This document shows positions 9,207 to 18,311 of a DNA stretch of 64,000 nucleotides, one piece after another. How positions within the stretch are numbered: position 1 is the stretch's first letter; the number at the start of each line of letters is the position of its first letter. The DNA is from JANXZS01 sp963797255 (lineage in GTDB: Bacteria > Acidobacteriota > Terriglobia > Terriglobales > Acidobacteriaceae). The notes beneath the pieces were generated by a model. That model did not search any database. It was given only the letters and a program-made list of their open reading frames with translations, and was not told where the DNA came from. The translations under genes were made by a program, and so were the position numbers. The stretch is from NCBI GenBank assembly GCA_963797255.1, contig CAWCOV010000018.1, positions 1-64,000 on the forward strand, written 5' to 3'.

Positions 9207-9488
9207 TCAGTCAATGAAGTAGCCAATGTCCGTGAGAACTCTTTCACTCAGCTCCACGGCTAAAAGGCGCGCACCGAAGGGGGCATACAGGTCTTGCTCA
9301 AAACGCTGGAGGACGGGGGAGGGCAGATCCGTCTGTCGCCGAAGTAATTGCAGCAACGCAGCGCTGTCGGTCTTGTACTTATAGTCTCCTTGGAGACCGC
9401 ATGCCGGGCGAATCGTTAGCGAGAGGGGAATAGTTCCTGCGACTGATTCATATCGGCCGGAAGCTTGAGTGATGAGATTTACTCGCAT
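9207..9488 (-). CDS. Small hypothetical protein
   Basis: A 93-residue frame starting MRVNLITQASGRYES and ending VLTDIGYFID. The ATG at 9488 has a good AGGA site 6 nt upstream, which supports real translation; an in-frame TTG at 9515 does not. No signal peptide, membrane segment or recognisable motif is seen. It stands alone between the GGT gene and the Ig/propeller gene; 8967-9206 holds nothing else that I can recognise. Confidence 0.5.
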   Translation of the reverse strand: MRVNLITQASGRYESVAGTIPLSLTIRPACGLQGDYKYKTDSAALLQLLRRQTDLPSPVLQRFEQDLYAPFGARLLAVELSERVLTDIGYFID

Positions 9489-10082
9489 GCGGAATCCTGA
9501 CACTTGCGTTAGCAACTCTCAATGACTCGGACGGGTCATAATGTCAGCTTTAAATGTGGGGGGATGATGCTCTGTAGCCGAGTTTGCTACCGCAAGCAGG
9601 GCTGGATGTCAGGAAATCCCTGTGATGCAAGTACTATGCTCCTATCGCCACAAGGTTGCCAGCTTGTTGGCGTGCGATGCCTCGGTGCGGCCTCAGCGGA
9701 AACCCATGCTGGTCTGCGGATAGCGCGGTAAACGCCACAGCATAAATGCAGACATCTCGCGCTCGTTACTTGAGAGTTCTGGTTGTGTGGCCGGCAACCC
9801 GGAAATAACCTATTTTCGACTTTGCTTCCGGTTAGGCGGTGATCTAAGCATAAGGTTCAAACACCGAAGGATCGGAGCCTTGCTTGGGCTAAAACGAAAG
9901 TTGGTCGCCAGGGGGAGATTTGACAAGCGCACCCTAAGGAACCATTGATTTGATCCGAAAAAGCTGTCACTTGCATCTTGCCAGGCGCTCGCCAAAGGTG
10001 TAGCTTCTACTGCCGCAGCTGAATTCCTCCGGTTCAGTGATTCTGCTTCATCTGCATTTGTAGCTTTAGAGGATGGTCATTC
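9489..10082. other. Long intergenic region without a gene
   Basis: About 590 bp with no protein-like open frame on either strand, no repeat and no recognised structured RNA. It contains the leader of the following secreted protein gene. The GAGG near 10067 is the ribosome-binding site for the start at 10083. Confidence 0.4.
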
Positions 10083-12629
10083 ATGTGCGTGACTGCCTTG
10101 GAATCCCATGACGGTAGGAGTGCTTCTGGTCGCAGCTTCACCAAGATCGTGTCTGCAGTTTCTGTTGCGGTTTGCGTTCTTCTTAACGTCGCCATTCTCG
10201 ATGCGGCTCCCAAGCCCAAACCGGAGAGTCTGAGCATTTCGACGACCTCCCTGCCGAGCGGGACAATTGGGACAGCATTCTCGGCAAGCCTTAACGCGAC
10301 GGGAGGAACGACGCCGTACAAATGGTCCCTTACCGCAGGGACCTTGCCTGCGGGGCTCAGCTTGTCGATAGCCGGTGTACTCAGCGGGACACCGACCGCT
10401 CTCGCGAATGCAACGTCACTTACGTTCAAGGTCGCTGATGCAGGCCGGCCAGCGCAGAACAAGTCTGTGACACTCTCGCTGACGATTGCGCCGCGGCCGC
10501 TCGTGGTTACAACGAGTTCGTTTCCAGGCGGCCAGGTCGGGATTGCGTACACCGCGAACTTGGCAGCCAGCGGGGGAACGGCGCCCTATAAGTGGTCGCT
10601 CAGCAGCGGCACACTACCTGGCGGGCTCTCGTTATCAAGCTCTGGGGCAATTACCGGAACCCCGACAAAGGCGCAGAATGTGACGGGCCTTAGTTTCCTG
10701 GTAACAGACTCGAGTACATCGGCAGCAACCGCTCTGAGCGGGTCTCTTGCCATCACGATCAGTTCCGCGTCACAGGGTATTTCTATCGTTCCAAAGCGTG
10801 CGGGGCTGACAGTCACTCAAATCTTGTCGCTTACGGCGACGTCAAACGACGGTGGAAGCGTGAATTGGAGTGCGACTGGGACCGGCTGCAGTGGAGCTTC
10901 GTGCGGAACATTCTCCTCACAGGCCACAACATCCGGATCGCCCGTTAACTACACCGCACCGGGAAATCCGGGACAGTACACCATCACTGCCACAAGTGTT
11001 AACAATGCCGCGGTATTGTCGACTATGACCGTGGGAGTGACCGACCTTGCAGGGGTTGCGACCTATCACAACAACAAGTCACGAAATGGGGTGAATTCGC
11101 AGGAGTACGTACTTGCGCCGAGCAACGTCACCGCGAACACGTTCGGCAAACTCTTTAGCTGTGTAGTCGATGGTGCAATCTATGCCCAGCCGTTGTGGGT
11201 ACCGAATCTCATGGTCGGCGCCGCGCAACACAACGTCATCTTCGTCGCAACGCAGCACGATAGTTTATACGCATTCGATGCGGACGCCAGTCCGTGCTCG
11301 ACTCTCTGGCATGTGAGCCTCATCGACAGCGCCCACGGCGGAACGGCTGGAGAGACATCCGTTGCGAACAGTCTGGTGAGTGCAAGTCTTGACATTCAGC
11401 CTGAGATCGGGGTGACCGGTACACCCGTAATCGACCTCGGAACCAACTTGTTGTACGTGGTCTCCAAATCTGTAGATGCCAACGGCAGCAACTTTTATCA
11501 GCGGCTGCATGCAATTGATCTGCACACAGGCAACGAAAAGCTGTCCACTGGTCCGGCGGTCATTTCGGGTACGTTTCCCGCCATCAATTCGACGGTCACA
11601 TTCTCGCCGCGCCAGCAAAACCAGCGAGCTGGTCTGGCATTAGTGAACGGCGTGGTCTACATAGCGTGGGGGTCGCATGGGGACTCGGGTCCCTGGTATG
11701 GATGGCTGATGGGGTACGACGCTACCAGTTTGGCGCACTTGTACACCTTCAATACTGCGCCAAATGCGAGCCAGGGAGGCGTTTGGATGGGGGGCGGAGC
11801 GCCATCGGTCGACGCATCCGGCAATCTTTACGTCATCACCGGGAACGGGAACTTCGACGTGACGAATTCCACGGCTCCGAATAATGACTATGGCGACTCG
11901 TTTCTACAACTCACCAGCAGTCTGGCGGTATCGCAATATTTCACACCTGCTGACCAGGCCACTGACAACTCGTCAGATGGAGACTTCGGGTCTGGGGGAA
12001 CTTCGGTGATTGTGGACCTTCCTACCAACGGAACGCTCGCCAACCACCTTGTGATCGGAGGGGGGAAGGACGGCAACTTATGCCTACTGAACCGAGATGC
12101 GCTCGGCGGATACAGCGACACGAATCAAGGCGCGGTCCAAATGCTGAGTTTCGGTAACGGCATCTTCGGAACTCCAGCTTACTGGAATTGGTCATTCTAT
12201 CTGGCAGGGGCCGGCGGCAAGCTGCAGCAATTCACGCTGAACTCGTCCACGTACAAAATCAACACCTCTCCGACGTCTACTTCGGCCACGACATATCGTT
12301 TCCCCGGTGCAACTCCCTCGGTAACGACGAAACCGGACGACTCAGATGCTATTGTCTGGGCACTCGATAACACCCTTCTCTGCACGCCCCAGTCCCCAGG
12401 TTGCGGACCGGCCGTACTCCGCGCATATGACGCAACGAACCTTGGAACGGAATTGTGGAACAGTTCGCAGGATTCTGGGAACTTCGCCGGCTTGCCGGTA
12501 AAGTTTACTGTTCCGACCGTTGCAAACGGAAAAGTGTACGTGGGAACGCGTGGGGACGACAGTGAACAACCGGGGCACACCACCACTATCCCAGGGGAAT
12601 TGGATATATACGGCTTACTTCCGAACTGA
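10083..12629 (+). CDS. Secreted Ig-like / PQQ-type beta-propeller protein
   Basis: An 848-residue exported protein. A hydrophobic segment at about residues 25-42 (IVSAVSVAVCVLLNVAIL) is the signal. Two putative-Ig (He_PIG) repeats follow at about 45-135 and 140-230, each with GGTxPYKWSL.xGTLPxGLSLS and GTPT. A third Ig-like/BIG domain (ISIVPKRAGLTVTQ..., about 235-320) precedes a large C-terminal beta-propeller (about 330-845) with repeated blade motifs such as NVIFVATQHDSLYAFDAD and LYVITGNGNFD, similar to PQQ-binding quinoprotein repeats. A structural or adhesive surface role is likely; enzymatic PQQ ligands cannot be confirmed by eye. GAGG lies 10 nt before the ATG. Confidence 0.8.
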   Translation: MCVTALESHDGRSASGRSFTKIVSAVSVAVCVLLNVAILDAAPKPKPESLSISTTSLPSGTIGTAFSASLNATGGTTPYKWSLTAGTLPAGLSLSIAGVLSGTPTALANATSLTFKVADAGRPAQNKSVTLSLTIAPRPLVVTTSSFPGGQVGIAYTANLAASGGTAPYKWSLSSGTLPGGLSLSSSGAITGTPTKAQNVTGLSFLVTDSSTSAATALSGSLAITISSASQGISIVPKRAGLTVTQILSLTATSNDGGSVNWSATGTGCSGASCGTFSSQATTSGSPVNYTAPGNPGQYTITATSVNNAAVLSTMTVGVTDLAGVATYHNNKSRNGVNSQEYVLAPSNVTANTFGKLFSCVVDGAIYAQPLWVPNLMVGAAQHNVIFVATQHDSLYAFDADASPCSTLWHVSLIDSAHGGTAGETSVANSLVSASLDIQPEIGVTGTPVIDLGTNLLYVVSKSVDANGSNFYQRLHAIDLHTGNEKLSTGPAVISGTFPAINSTVTFSPRQQNQRAGLALVNGVVYIAWGSHGDSGPWYGWLMGYDATSLAHLYTFNTAPNASQGGVWMGGGAPSVDASGNLYVITGNGNFDVTNSTAPNNDYGDSFLQLTSSLAVSQYFTPADQATDNSSDGDFGSGGTSVIVDLPTNGTLANHLVIGGGKDGNLCLLNRDALGGYSDTNQGAVQMLSFGNGIFGTPAYWNWSFYLAGAGGKLQQFTLNSSTYKINTSPTSTSATTYRFPGATPSVTTKPDDSDAIVWALDNTLLCTPQSPGCGPAVLRAYDATNLGTELWNSSQDSGNFAGLPVKFTVPTVANGKVYVGTRGDDSEQPGHTTTIPGELDIYGLLPN

Positions 12630-12758
12630 CTCGTGAGGTGAGAGCGTTTTCGATTCGTCAGTGAAATCGGGATCGTCCCCAGAGGACTCCCAAGAGCCGA
12701 GACCGCAAGGTGCGGGTCTGGACGGTCGGTGCGGGCAATCTTTAGAGATTAAAAATAT

Positions 12759-13040
12759 CTATCCATCGCTTGGCCACCACCCAAGCTCCGCTGCCGTTTC
12801 GATGGAGAGTCTCGCTGTAAACGAGAAATGCTTAGTTTGCGCAAGTTCTCGAAAGACTGCATGTTGCTTGCTGAACGGTATTCCCAACACGGGCAGGTAC
12901 TCGCCCAATTCGGCGGCGGTCAATCCCATCTTGGCAGGCTGGGCTTGCTTAGTTCCATGCAGACGGCCACGAATAGTGAAGCGCGTATCTTCCATGTCCG
13001 CTTCCCCATGTTGTTCCAACGTCACCAAATAGTTATCCAT
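12759..13040 (-). CDS. Small hypothetical protein
   Basis: A 93-residue frame (MDNYLVTLEQHGEAD... to GWWPSDG). The ATG at 13040 has a strong GGAGG 10 nt upstream, better than the upstream in-frame start at 13085. The sequence is acidic to neutral, without signal or membrane segment; the pattern suggests a small alpha/beta protein (VTLEQHGEADMEDTRFTIRG), but I recognise no family. It is convergent with the preceding propeller gene. Confidence 0.5.
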   Translation of the reverse strand: MDNYLVTLEQHGEADMEDTRFTIRGRLHGTKQAQPAKMGLTAAELGEYLPVLGIPFSKQHAVFRELAQTKHFSFTARLSIETAAELGWWPSDG

Positions 13041-13732
13041 GTCCGTGCTGCCTCCGGGTTTGAGGAGCGGTTCAAAGGGTAGCACGAGAATTGTGGCTGA
13101 TCACCTACCGGCGAATTGAAAACAACAAAGTTGGAAACAACAATTAGTTGCAAGGTAAGAAAATGTCAGCGTCAGTTACAAATGAGCAATACCATGAGCG
13201 CCCAAGGGCAGACTTCGTTGGAACCTTATGGAGTCGGTGGGGGCCAAAATTATTGGCTGTTCGCTGCACTGGTCGAACTAGTCTCCATTCCGTTAGGTTG
13301 GCTTGCAGTGTGTGGGCGTCGCTCGCTGGTTCGCCGAATGCGGGCGGGCTTGAACCTACGAAATTTCATCCTGAAGCACAGCCATCGACTTCGGGACAAT
13401 CTCTTTCGCATTGGTAGGCGATACGAATCAAAGGTTCTTCAGTTCAAAGGTCGTATTGCAGAAGATGCAAGTCTGGCGTTATCGGTCAAGGCTGCATAAC
13501 GTAGCCTTCAATCGGGCCATTCGCGCAGATAAGACAAGCGCTCCGATGCTTAACTAACGCCTCATGCGCCAATTTAAGTTTCATATTCAAGACATTTAAT
13601 TCTCGAATCCTAATAGGTCTGCGCTAGATTGTGCTCTGTTTGGCACCATTGAGAGAATTACTTTCCGTCTATCCGAGGACTTTCGAGGGTTTTTAGTGTC
13701 TGTAAGTGATTGAAAGTAAAGGAAAATAGCAG
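13041..13732. other. Intergenic region with a doubtful ORF
   Basis: The only notable open frame here is 13116-13499 (+), whose middle contains a hydrophobic stretch (YWLFAALVELVSIPLGWLAV) followed by many Arg residues. It has no ribosome-binding site and no family resemblance, so I do not call it a gene. From about 13540 the DNA becomes visibly more AT-rich, ending at the tRNA half described next. Confidence 0.3.
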
Positions 13733-13770
13733 ATTGGGAAGCTGGCGTTCTACCACTGAAATACTCCCGC
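13733..13770 (-). pseudogene. 5' half of a tRNA-Gly (anticodon CCC), truncated at the anticodon loop
   Basis: Read on the minus strand from 13770, the sequence begins with acceptor strand GCGGGAG, then TA, a D-arm TTTC...AGTGGTA...GAAC, G26, anticodon 5' stem CCAGC and loop TTCCCAA with anticodon CCC. After the loop the expected GCTGG 3' stem is missing (TCTGC instead) and neither T-arm nor 3' acceptor follows. One D-stem pair (10-25) is also broken. It is therefore a non-functional tRNA fragment. It is bracketed by the inverted repeat AAATAGCAG (13724-13732) and CTGCTATTT (13785-13793). Truncation at the anticodon loop is what tyrosine-recombinase integration into tRNA genes leaves behind. 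Confidence 0.7.
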
Positions 13771-13863
13771 ATCCTATCGAAAAACTGCTATTTACACGAT
13801 CCCTGGCCGTCCAGCACCAACACAAAATACCATTGGGAACCTGATCGCACCATCAACGCTATT

Positions 13864-14200
13864 CAAAGAAAGGTGGGATGCGAATCCGGCGACAACGGTA
13901 TCAGGTCTGCAGGATTCGCAACGTCACCCATTCCCAAGGTTTTGCTTGGGAGTTCAGATACTACTCTACCGACGAATCGGGACACCGCAAAGCCAAGTCC
14001 TCAGTTACTCGACGGCACACTTTACAAATCAGAGCGCGACGTTCGAAAGGCAGTAGAGGGACATTCGCGGTCTTAAACGCTGATCCTCTTGGCGGAAGAA
14101 TTGCCATTGCATTCTGACAAGTGATGGATAGCTACATTGGCGAAGAACACCCAACGCCGAAGGTCCTACTCAGGGAAAAATCGAGGCATGATCGAGACCA
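13864..14200 (+). pseudogene. Frameshifted N-terminal remnant of a tyrosine recombinase (integrase)
   Basis: From an ATG at 13878 (preceded by AAGGTGGG) one frame reads MRIRRQRYQ... QGFAWEFRYYSTDESGHRKAK; the neighbouring frame continues LYKSERDVRKAVEG; the first frame resumes FAVLNADPLGGRIAIAF. Joined, this matches the usual arm-binding N-terminus of acidobacterial phage-type integrases (WEFRYY...G.RK, then the R-A/V-E-G helix). At least two indels separate the pieces. Further downstream YIGEEHP and QRRRSYSGKN in different frames suggest the core-binding region, more decayed. The catalytic domain is absent; the GH9 gene starts at 14336. It lies about 90 bp from the tRNA-Gly half. Confidence 0.55.
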
Positions 14201-14335
14201 CCTTCTTTGAAATATCAGACTGCTTCTTGTTGCTCCAAGTGAAAGCTCGGAAGTCTCCGACCCGTGGAACAAACAGCGCCATACGGTGTGCATGTCATGT
14301 AAGGTGGTGGCAAAGGAGCAGTTTGACTTCAATCC

Positions 14336-17044
14336 ATGCTCACTAGAATCGTAGTGTGTCTTCTTTTAGCCCTGACCTCAGGTCCTGGCCTGTTCGGCGC
14401 CGATTTTGCCATGAAAGTGACCGACAAGAATTACCTCGATACTCAAGGATTTAGCGTATTTCTCTACGACAGTACGTACCATCCTGTCTTCGTAGACCAA
14501 AAGAACACGGCCATGGAGATGATTCTCCACGGCCAGCGCATCGCCACAAACGGCGATGTGCGCCTGATGCCAACGCCCGAGCAGTGGGACTTGGTGGCAA
14601 CCCTCAAAGGGCGCCAGGCCGACAAGGCGAACAATCGGCTCACCGCCAACCTCGCGTTCCCGACCTTCGATTTGAGCTACACCCTGGAAGTGGCGGCGGA
14701 ACCGGGCGGCGTGAAGATAACAATCAATCTCGACAAGCCGCTCCCGGAGAAACTGGCCGGGCGGGCAGGCTTCAACCTGGAGTTCCTGCCCTCGATCTAC
14801 ATGGGCAAGGCATACCTGGTGGACGGAACTAAAGCCGGCATCTTCCCGCGAACGCCTGACGATCCGATGGTCAAGGTGTTGCCGCTGGCCGATGAGCCGA
14901 AGAAGGCCTACTACCTGGAGGACTGGGACAAGGCCAAGGGATACACTCAGCCGCTGCCCTTTGCAGAGGGCGAGAGCATAACGCTGGGGGTTGACGACGC
15001 GCTGGCCCGGGTCAATGTCAAGTCGGATACTGCCGACCTCATGCTGTTCGATGGACGCAACCGCGCGCAGAACGGCTGGTTCGTGTTGCGTTCGCTGATC
15101 CCTTCGGGGAAGACCACCGGCGCCATCGTGTGGCACATCAGACCAGACGTGATTCCGAACTGGACACGTCCCCCAATGATCGCGCACAGCCAGGTCGGTT
15201 ATGCGCCGGGTTTCTCCAAAGTGGCGGTGCTCGAACTCGACCCGAAGTACAAAGGCCCTACGACGGCCAAAGTACTGCGCCTGATGGAAGACGGATCTTA
15301 CAAGCAGGTTTTTGAGAGTCCCGTCACATCTTCAACACCCTGGCTGCGATACGTCTATTCGAAATTCGACTTCACGCCGCTTAATGATCCCGGCCTATAC
15401 GTCATCGAGTACGCAGACCAGCGCACGGCGCCCTTCCCCATCTCGAAGGACGCTTACGCTAACATCTGGCAGGACAGCCTGGACCATCATATGGCGGTGC
15501 AGATGGATCACGTTTCCGTTCGCGAAGCCTACCGTGTGTGGCACGCCGCTTCGCACCTGGATGATGGCCGTCTGGCCCCCGTGGTGGGGGAGCAATTCGA
15601 CGGCTGGAACCAGGCTACGGCGACGGACGGCAAGTTCAAAGGTGGCGATCATATTCCTGGGATGAACGTGGGCGGCTGGTATGATGCCGGCGACTTCGAC
15701 CTCGAGGAGCCTGCGCAACTAAGCGTGATTCAGAGCCTGGCTCTTGGTTATCGCGAATTCAATCTCAAGTACGACGAATTTACGGTGGATGAAACCGCGC
15801 GCGAGGTTGAGATGCACCGTCCCGATGGCATTCCGGATACCGTACAGCAAGTCAAGCACGGCGCCTTGCTCATCCTGGCGCAATTCCACAATATCGGCCA
15901 CTCGATCCGCGGCACTCACGAACCAGATCTGCGCCAGTACACACATCTGGGTGACGGAGCGTCGACAACCGACGGCCGCATCTATGACCCGAAGCTCGGT
16001 CCGAACGAAGTGAAGGGCGACTTCTCCGGCAAGCCGGACGACCGCTGGATTTTCTCGACTACGAACCCGTTCTTCCAATGGAATGCCATCGCAGCGCTGG
16101 CTGCAGCGGCCGATGTGCTGAAAGGCTGGGACGACGCATTAGCGAAAGACTGCCTAGAGACCGCGATCAAAGCATGGAACGAAGAGAAGGCTCACCCCAC
16201 GCAGGATCCAAAGGGCGGCGGATTAGGCGGAGCGGCTCCGGCAGGTGCTCCCGGAGGCGGCGTGCTGGCTGCGTCTCAGGGTGCGGTGTCTGGCGCGCAA
16301 GGTGCTCGCAACGGACGAGGTACTTCTGGCGCTCCCACGAGTTCTGGTACGACTGTCCCACCAGCACCACCGCCGGCCGACTTCGACCGCCGGGCGTTTA
16401 GCGTCGGACTGGACTGGACTGCGGCTCTGGAATTGACCATTGCTACGAATGGCGCCGAGCCCTACAAGTCGCGTCTAAAGGAGTTGTTCCCGCAGATGAT
16501 CACTCCGCAGCAGATGGGCTTTCGTGGTTGGACGGCAGTTCGAGCGTTGCCGTATCTAGACGCGAGCGCTAAAGATCAAATGCGGGAAGCAGTGAAGACA
16601 TATATGGCGGATTTTGACAAGCAGTTGGACGCCACGCCGTTCGGCGTGCCTCCGAGCCTGGGCACCTGGGGCGGATCTGGGGCCGTGGTTGACATGGCCA
16701 TACGGATGTATTTTCTGCATAAGGCGTTTCCAGAACTTGTGAGCTCCGAATACACACTTCGCGCCGTCAATTACATTCTCGGCACGCACCCGGTATCCAG
16801 CACCTCGTATGTAGCTGGCGTGGGTACGGTCTCAAAGACGAAGACGTACAGCAACAACCGCGCCGACAACGCATACATCCCGGGCGCCGTGATTCCGGGA
16901 TACATCATCATCAAACCAGATTTCCCGGAGTGCATCGACGACTTCGGATTCCTCTGGTTCGAGGATGAAGCCGTGGTGGCCGGGTCAGCTAGCTGGGTGG
17001 TGGCCGGCAATGCTGCGGACGCGATCACTAAGGAATCGAAGTAG
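14336..17044 (+). CDS. Secreted GH9 family endoglucanase-like glycoside hydrolase
   Basis: A 902-residue exported enzyme (signal MLTRIVVCLLLALTSGPGLFGA). After an unassigned beta-rich region (about 20-275) comes a cellulase N-terminal Ig-like domain (MIAHSQVGYAPG..., about 280-375), then the (alpha/alpha)6 GH9 barrel from about 380. Inverting-hydrolase residues are visible: the DAGD motif in GGWYDAGDFD (Asp450/Asp453, catalytic base) and Glu878 in WFEDEAVV (acid). The family hydrolyses beta-1,4-glucans such as cellulose or mixed-linkage glucan. Unusually, the barrel is interrupted at about residues 620-680 by a Gly/Ala/Ser/Pro-rich low-complexity stretch. The start has only a distant ribosome-binding site. 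A strong terminator follows, so the gene ends its transcript. Confidence 0.9.
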   Translation: MLTRIVVCLLLALTSGPGLFGADFAMKVTDKNYLDTQGFSVFLYDSTYHPVFVDQKNTAMEMILHGQRIATNGDVRLMPTPEQWDLVATLKGRQADKANNRLTANLAFPTFDLSYTLEVAAEPGGVKITINLDKPLPEKLAGRAGFNLEFLPSIYMGKAYLVDGTKAGIFPRTPDDPMVKVLPLADEPKKAYYLEDWDKAKGYTQPLPFAEGESITLGVDDALARVNVKSDTADLMLFDGRNRAQNGWFVLRSLIPSGKTTGAIVWHIRPDVIPNWTRPPMIAHSQVGYAPGFSKVAVLELDPKYKGPTTAKVLRLMEDGSYKQVFESPVTSSTPWLRYVYSKFDFTPLNDPGLYVIEYADQRTAPFPISKDAYANIWQDSLDHHMAVQMDHVSVREAYRVWHAASHLDDGRLAPVVGEQFDGWNQATATDGKFKGGDHIPGMNVGGWYDAGDFDLEEPAQLSVIQSLALGYREFNLKYDEFTVDETAREVEMHRPDGIPDTVQQVKHGALLILAQFHNIGHSIRGTHEPDLRQYTHLGDGASTTDGRIYDPKLGPNEVKGDFSGKPDDRWIFSTTNPFFQWNAIAALAAAADVLKGWDDALAKDCLETAIKAWNEEKAHPTQDPKGGGLGGAAPAGAPGGGVLAASQGAVSGAQGARNGRGTSGAPTSSGTTVPPAPPPADFDRRAFSVGLDWTAALELTIATNGAEPYKSRLKELFPQMITPQQMGFRGWTAVRALPYLDASAKDQMREAVKTYMADFDKQLDATPFGVPPSLGTWGGSGAVVDMAIRMYFLHKAFPELVSSEYTLRAVNYILGTHPVSSTSYVAGVGTVSKTKTYSNNRADNAYIPGAVIPGYIIIKPDFPECIDDFGFLWFEDEAVVAGSASWVVAGNAADAITKESK

Positions 17045-17054
17045 GGTCAATACG

Positions 17055-17097
17055 AAAAGCGCTCGGCGCCCTGGAGCGGTGCCGAGCGCTTTTTGTT
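17055..17097 (+). terminator. Strong Rho-independent terminator after the GH9 gene
   Basis: AAAAGCGCTCGGC (17055-17067) pairs with GCCGAGCGCTTTT (17081-17093) around a 13-nt loop and runs into TTTTTGTTTT. The symmetric A/T flanks let it serve both the GH9 gene and, weakly, the convergent AAA ATPase gene. Confidence 0.85.
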
Positions 17098-17192
17098 TTA
17101 GGAAGATCCCATTGCGGCCAGGACTTCATCGCATTTACGAGAAGGGGTCATGCAGGAGGCCGAATCGTTAGCGATAGCTCTCGCGACTGCCC

Positions 17193-18203
17193 TCACTTGA
17201 GCAACGCTACCGCCAGTGCAATGAGCGCCACCAGCAGCGCAGCGCCAGGAAGCCCATATGCTAACGCTTGCGACGCGCGGGTCGCAGTCGCACGAGGAAT
17301 GATGTCGGCCTCCGGTGTGGCGACTGATTGGTCCGCAAAGAGTGACTGTTGCATGACGCGCTTGCTGGCAATCACTTCCTTGATGCCGGCGTCGAAATGA
17401 TGCTGATGAATCTTTTTCGCAGTATCGGGAATGGGCTCAGCCGCGGCAGCTAGCGCCGCCTTCAGCACAGCATTTTGAATGTCTCCGCCGCTGACTTCAT
17501 AGTGGAGTGCCAAGGCGTTGAAATCGACGTCATCAGCCAGCGGTGTCCGCAAAGGATGCAACTGCACCTGCCAGATCTTCGCGCGTTCCGCCTCCCCTGG
17601 CATTTCGAAGAGGATGTGTGTTCGAATGCGTCGTTCGAATGCCGGATCGAAGTTTGCCGCGAGATTCGTGGCGAAGATCACAACGCCGCTGTACGTTTCG
17701 AGTTCCTGTAGCAGAACGCTCACAACGCTGTTCGATTCACGCTGAAAGCCGTGATCGACTGACGTCGATCGGCGCGCTGCGATCGCGTCGGCTTCGTCGA
17801 AAAACAGCACAGCCTCTTCCTCCCGCGCAATGCGGAAGATGGCGGCAACGTTTTTCGGCGTTTCACCCATCCACATCGATTCGAGTTCAGAATAGCGAAC
17901 CATCAGAAGATGGCGACCGAGCGAGTGCGCGATGGCTTCGGCGCAGATGGTCTTGCCCGTGCCCGGAGGCCCAGCGAAATTGAACGCGAGAGCAAGCCCG
18001 GTGGAATGCCGTTCCCCAAGGCCCCAGCGCCTGAAGATCAGATCGTGCTGCGTGACCTGCGCGAGTGCGCTATCCAGGGCGCGCCGGGTCGAGAGCGGAA
18101 GAATCACATCGTCGAAGGTTCGACGCGGCACGATGGAGTCGATGGCGCGGCGGCCGCTCGTGCCAAACAGACGGGATAACGAGATCGGAACCATAAGCTC
18201 CAC
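17193..18203 (-). CDS. AAA+ ATPase with a C-terminal membrane anchor
   Basis: A 336-residue single AAA module. Walker A is GPPGTGKT (78-85), Walker B VLFFDEAD (132-139), sensor-1 lies in VVIFATNLAANFD and the second region of homology carries ERRIR. The lid ends in GGDIQNAVLKAALAA, as in FtsH/Vps4-like classical AAA proteins. There is no protease or zinc motif. The last about 22 residues (LPGAALLVALIALAVALLK) form one hydrophobic helix, so the enzyme is probably tail-anchored in the cytoplasmic membrane, remodelling or extracting membrane partners. I use the GTG at 18203, which has GGGAG 10 nt upstream; an ATG nine bases further in is the alternative. It follows the histidine kinase gene by 108 bp on the same strand. 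Confidence 0.85.
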   Translation of the reverse strand: MELMVPISLSRLFGTSGRRAIDSIVPRRTFDDVILPLSTRRALDSALAQVTQHDLIFRRWGLGERHSTGLALAFNFAGPPGTGKTICAEAIAHSLGRHLLMVRYSELESMWMGETPKNVAAIFRIAREEEAVLFFDEADAIAARRSTSVDHGFQRESNSVVSVLLQELETYSGVVIFATNLAANFDPAFERRIRTHILFEMPGEAERAKIWQVQLHPLRTPLADDVDFNALALHYEVSGGDIQNAVLKAALAAAAEPIPDTAKKIHQHHFDAGIKEVIASKRVMQQSLFADQSVATPEADIIPRATATRASQALAYGLPGAALLVALIALAVALLK

Positions 18204-18311
18204 CGTACCGCTTCTCCCGGCGAGAAATCAATTTGTTCCGACACTGTTCTGTCCGGGCTTTGCAGCGATGGCGAATGAAGGTTCGACAGTTGAGGCATTA
18301 ATTGTCTCCGT

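Noticed and set aside
13116..13499. 127-codon ORF with a hydrophobic stretch
   Set aside because: No ribosome-binding site, Arg-rich remainder, no resemblance to a known family; kept only as a remark in the spacer entry.
14378..15187. 269-codon minus-strand ORF
   Set aside because: Antisense to the GH9 gene, without a recognisable fold or ribosome-binding site.
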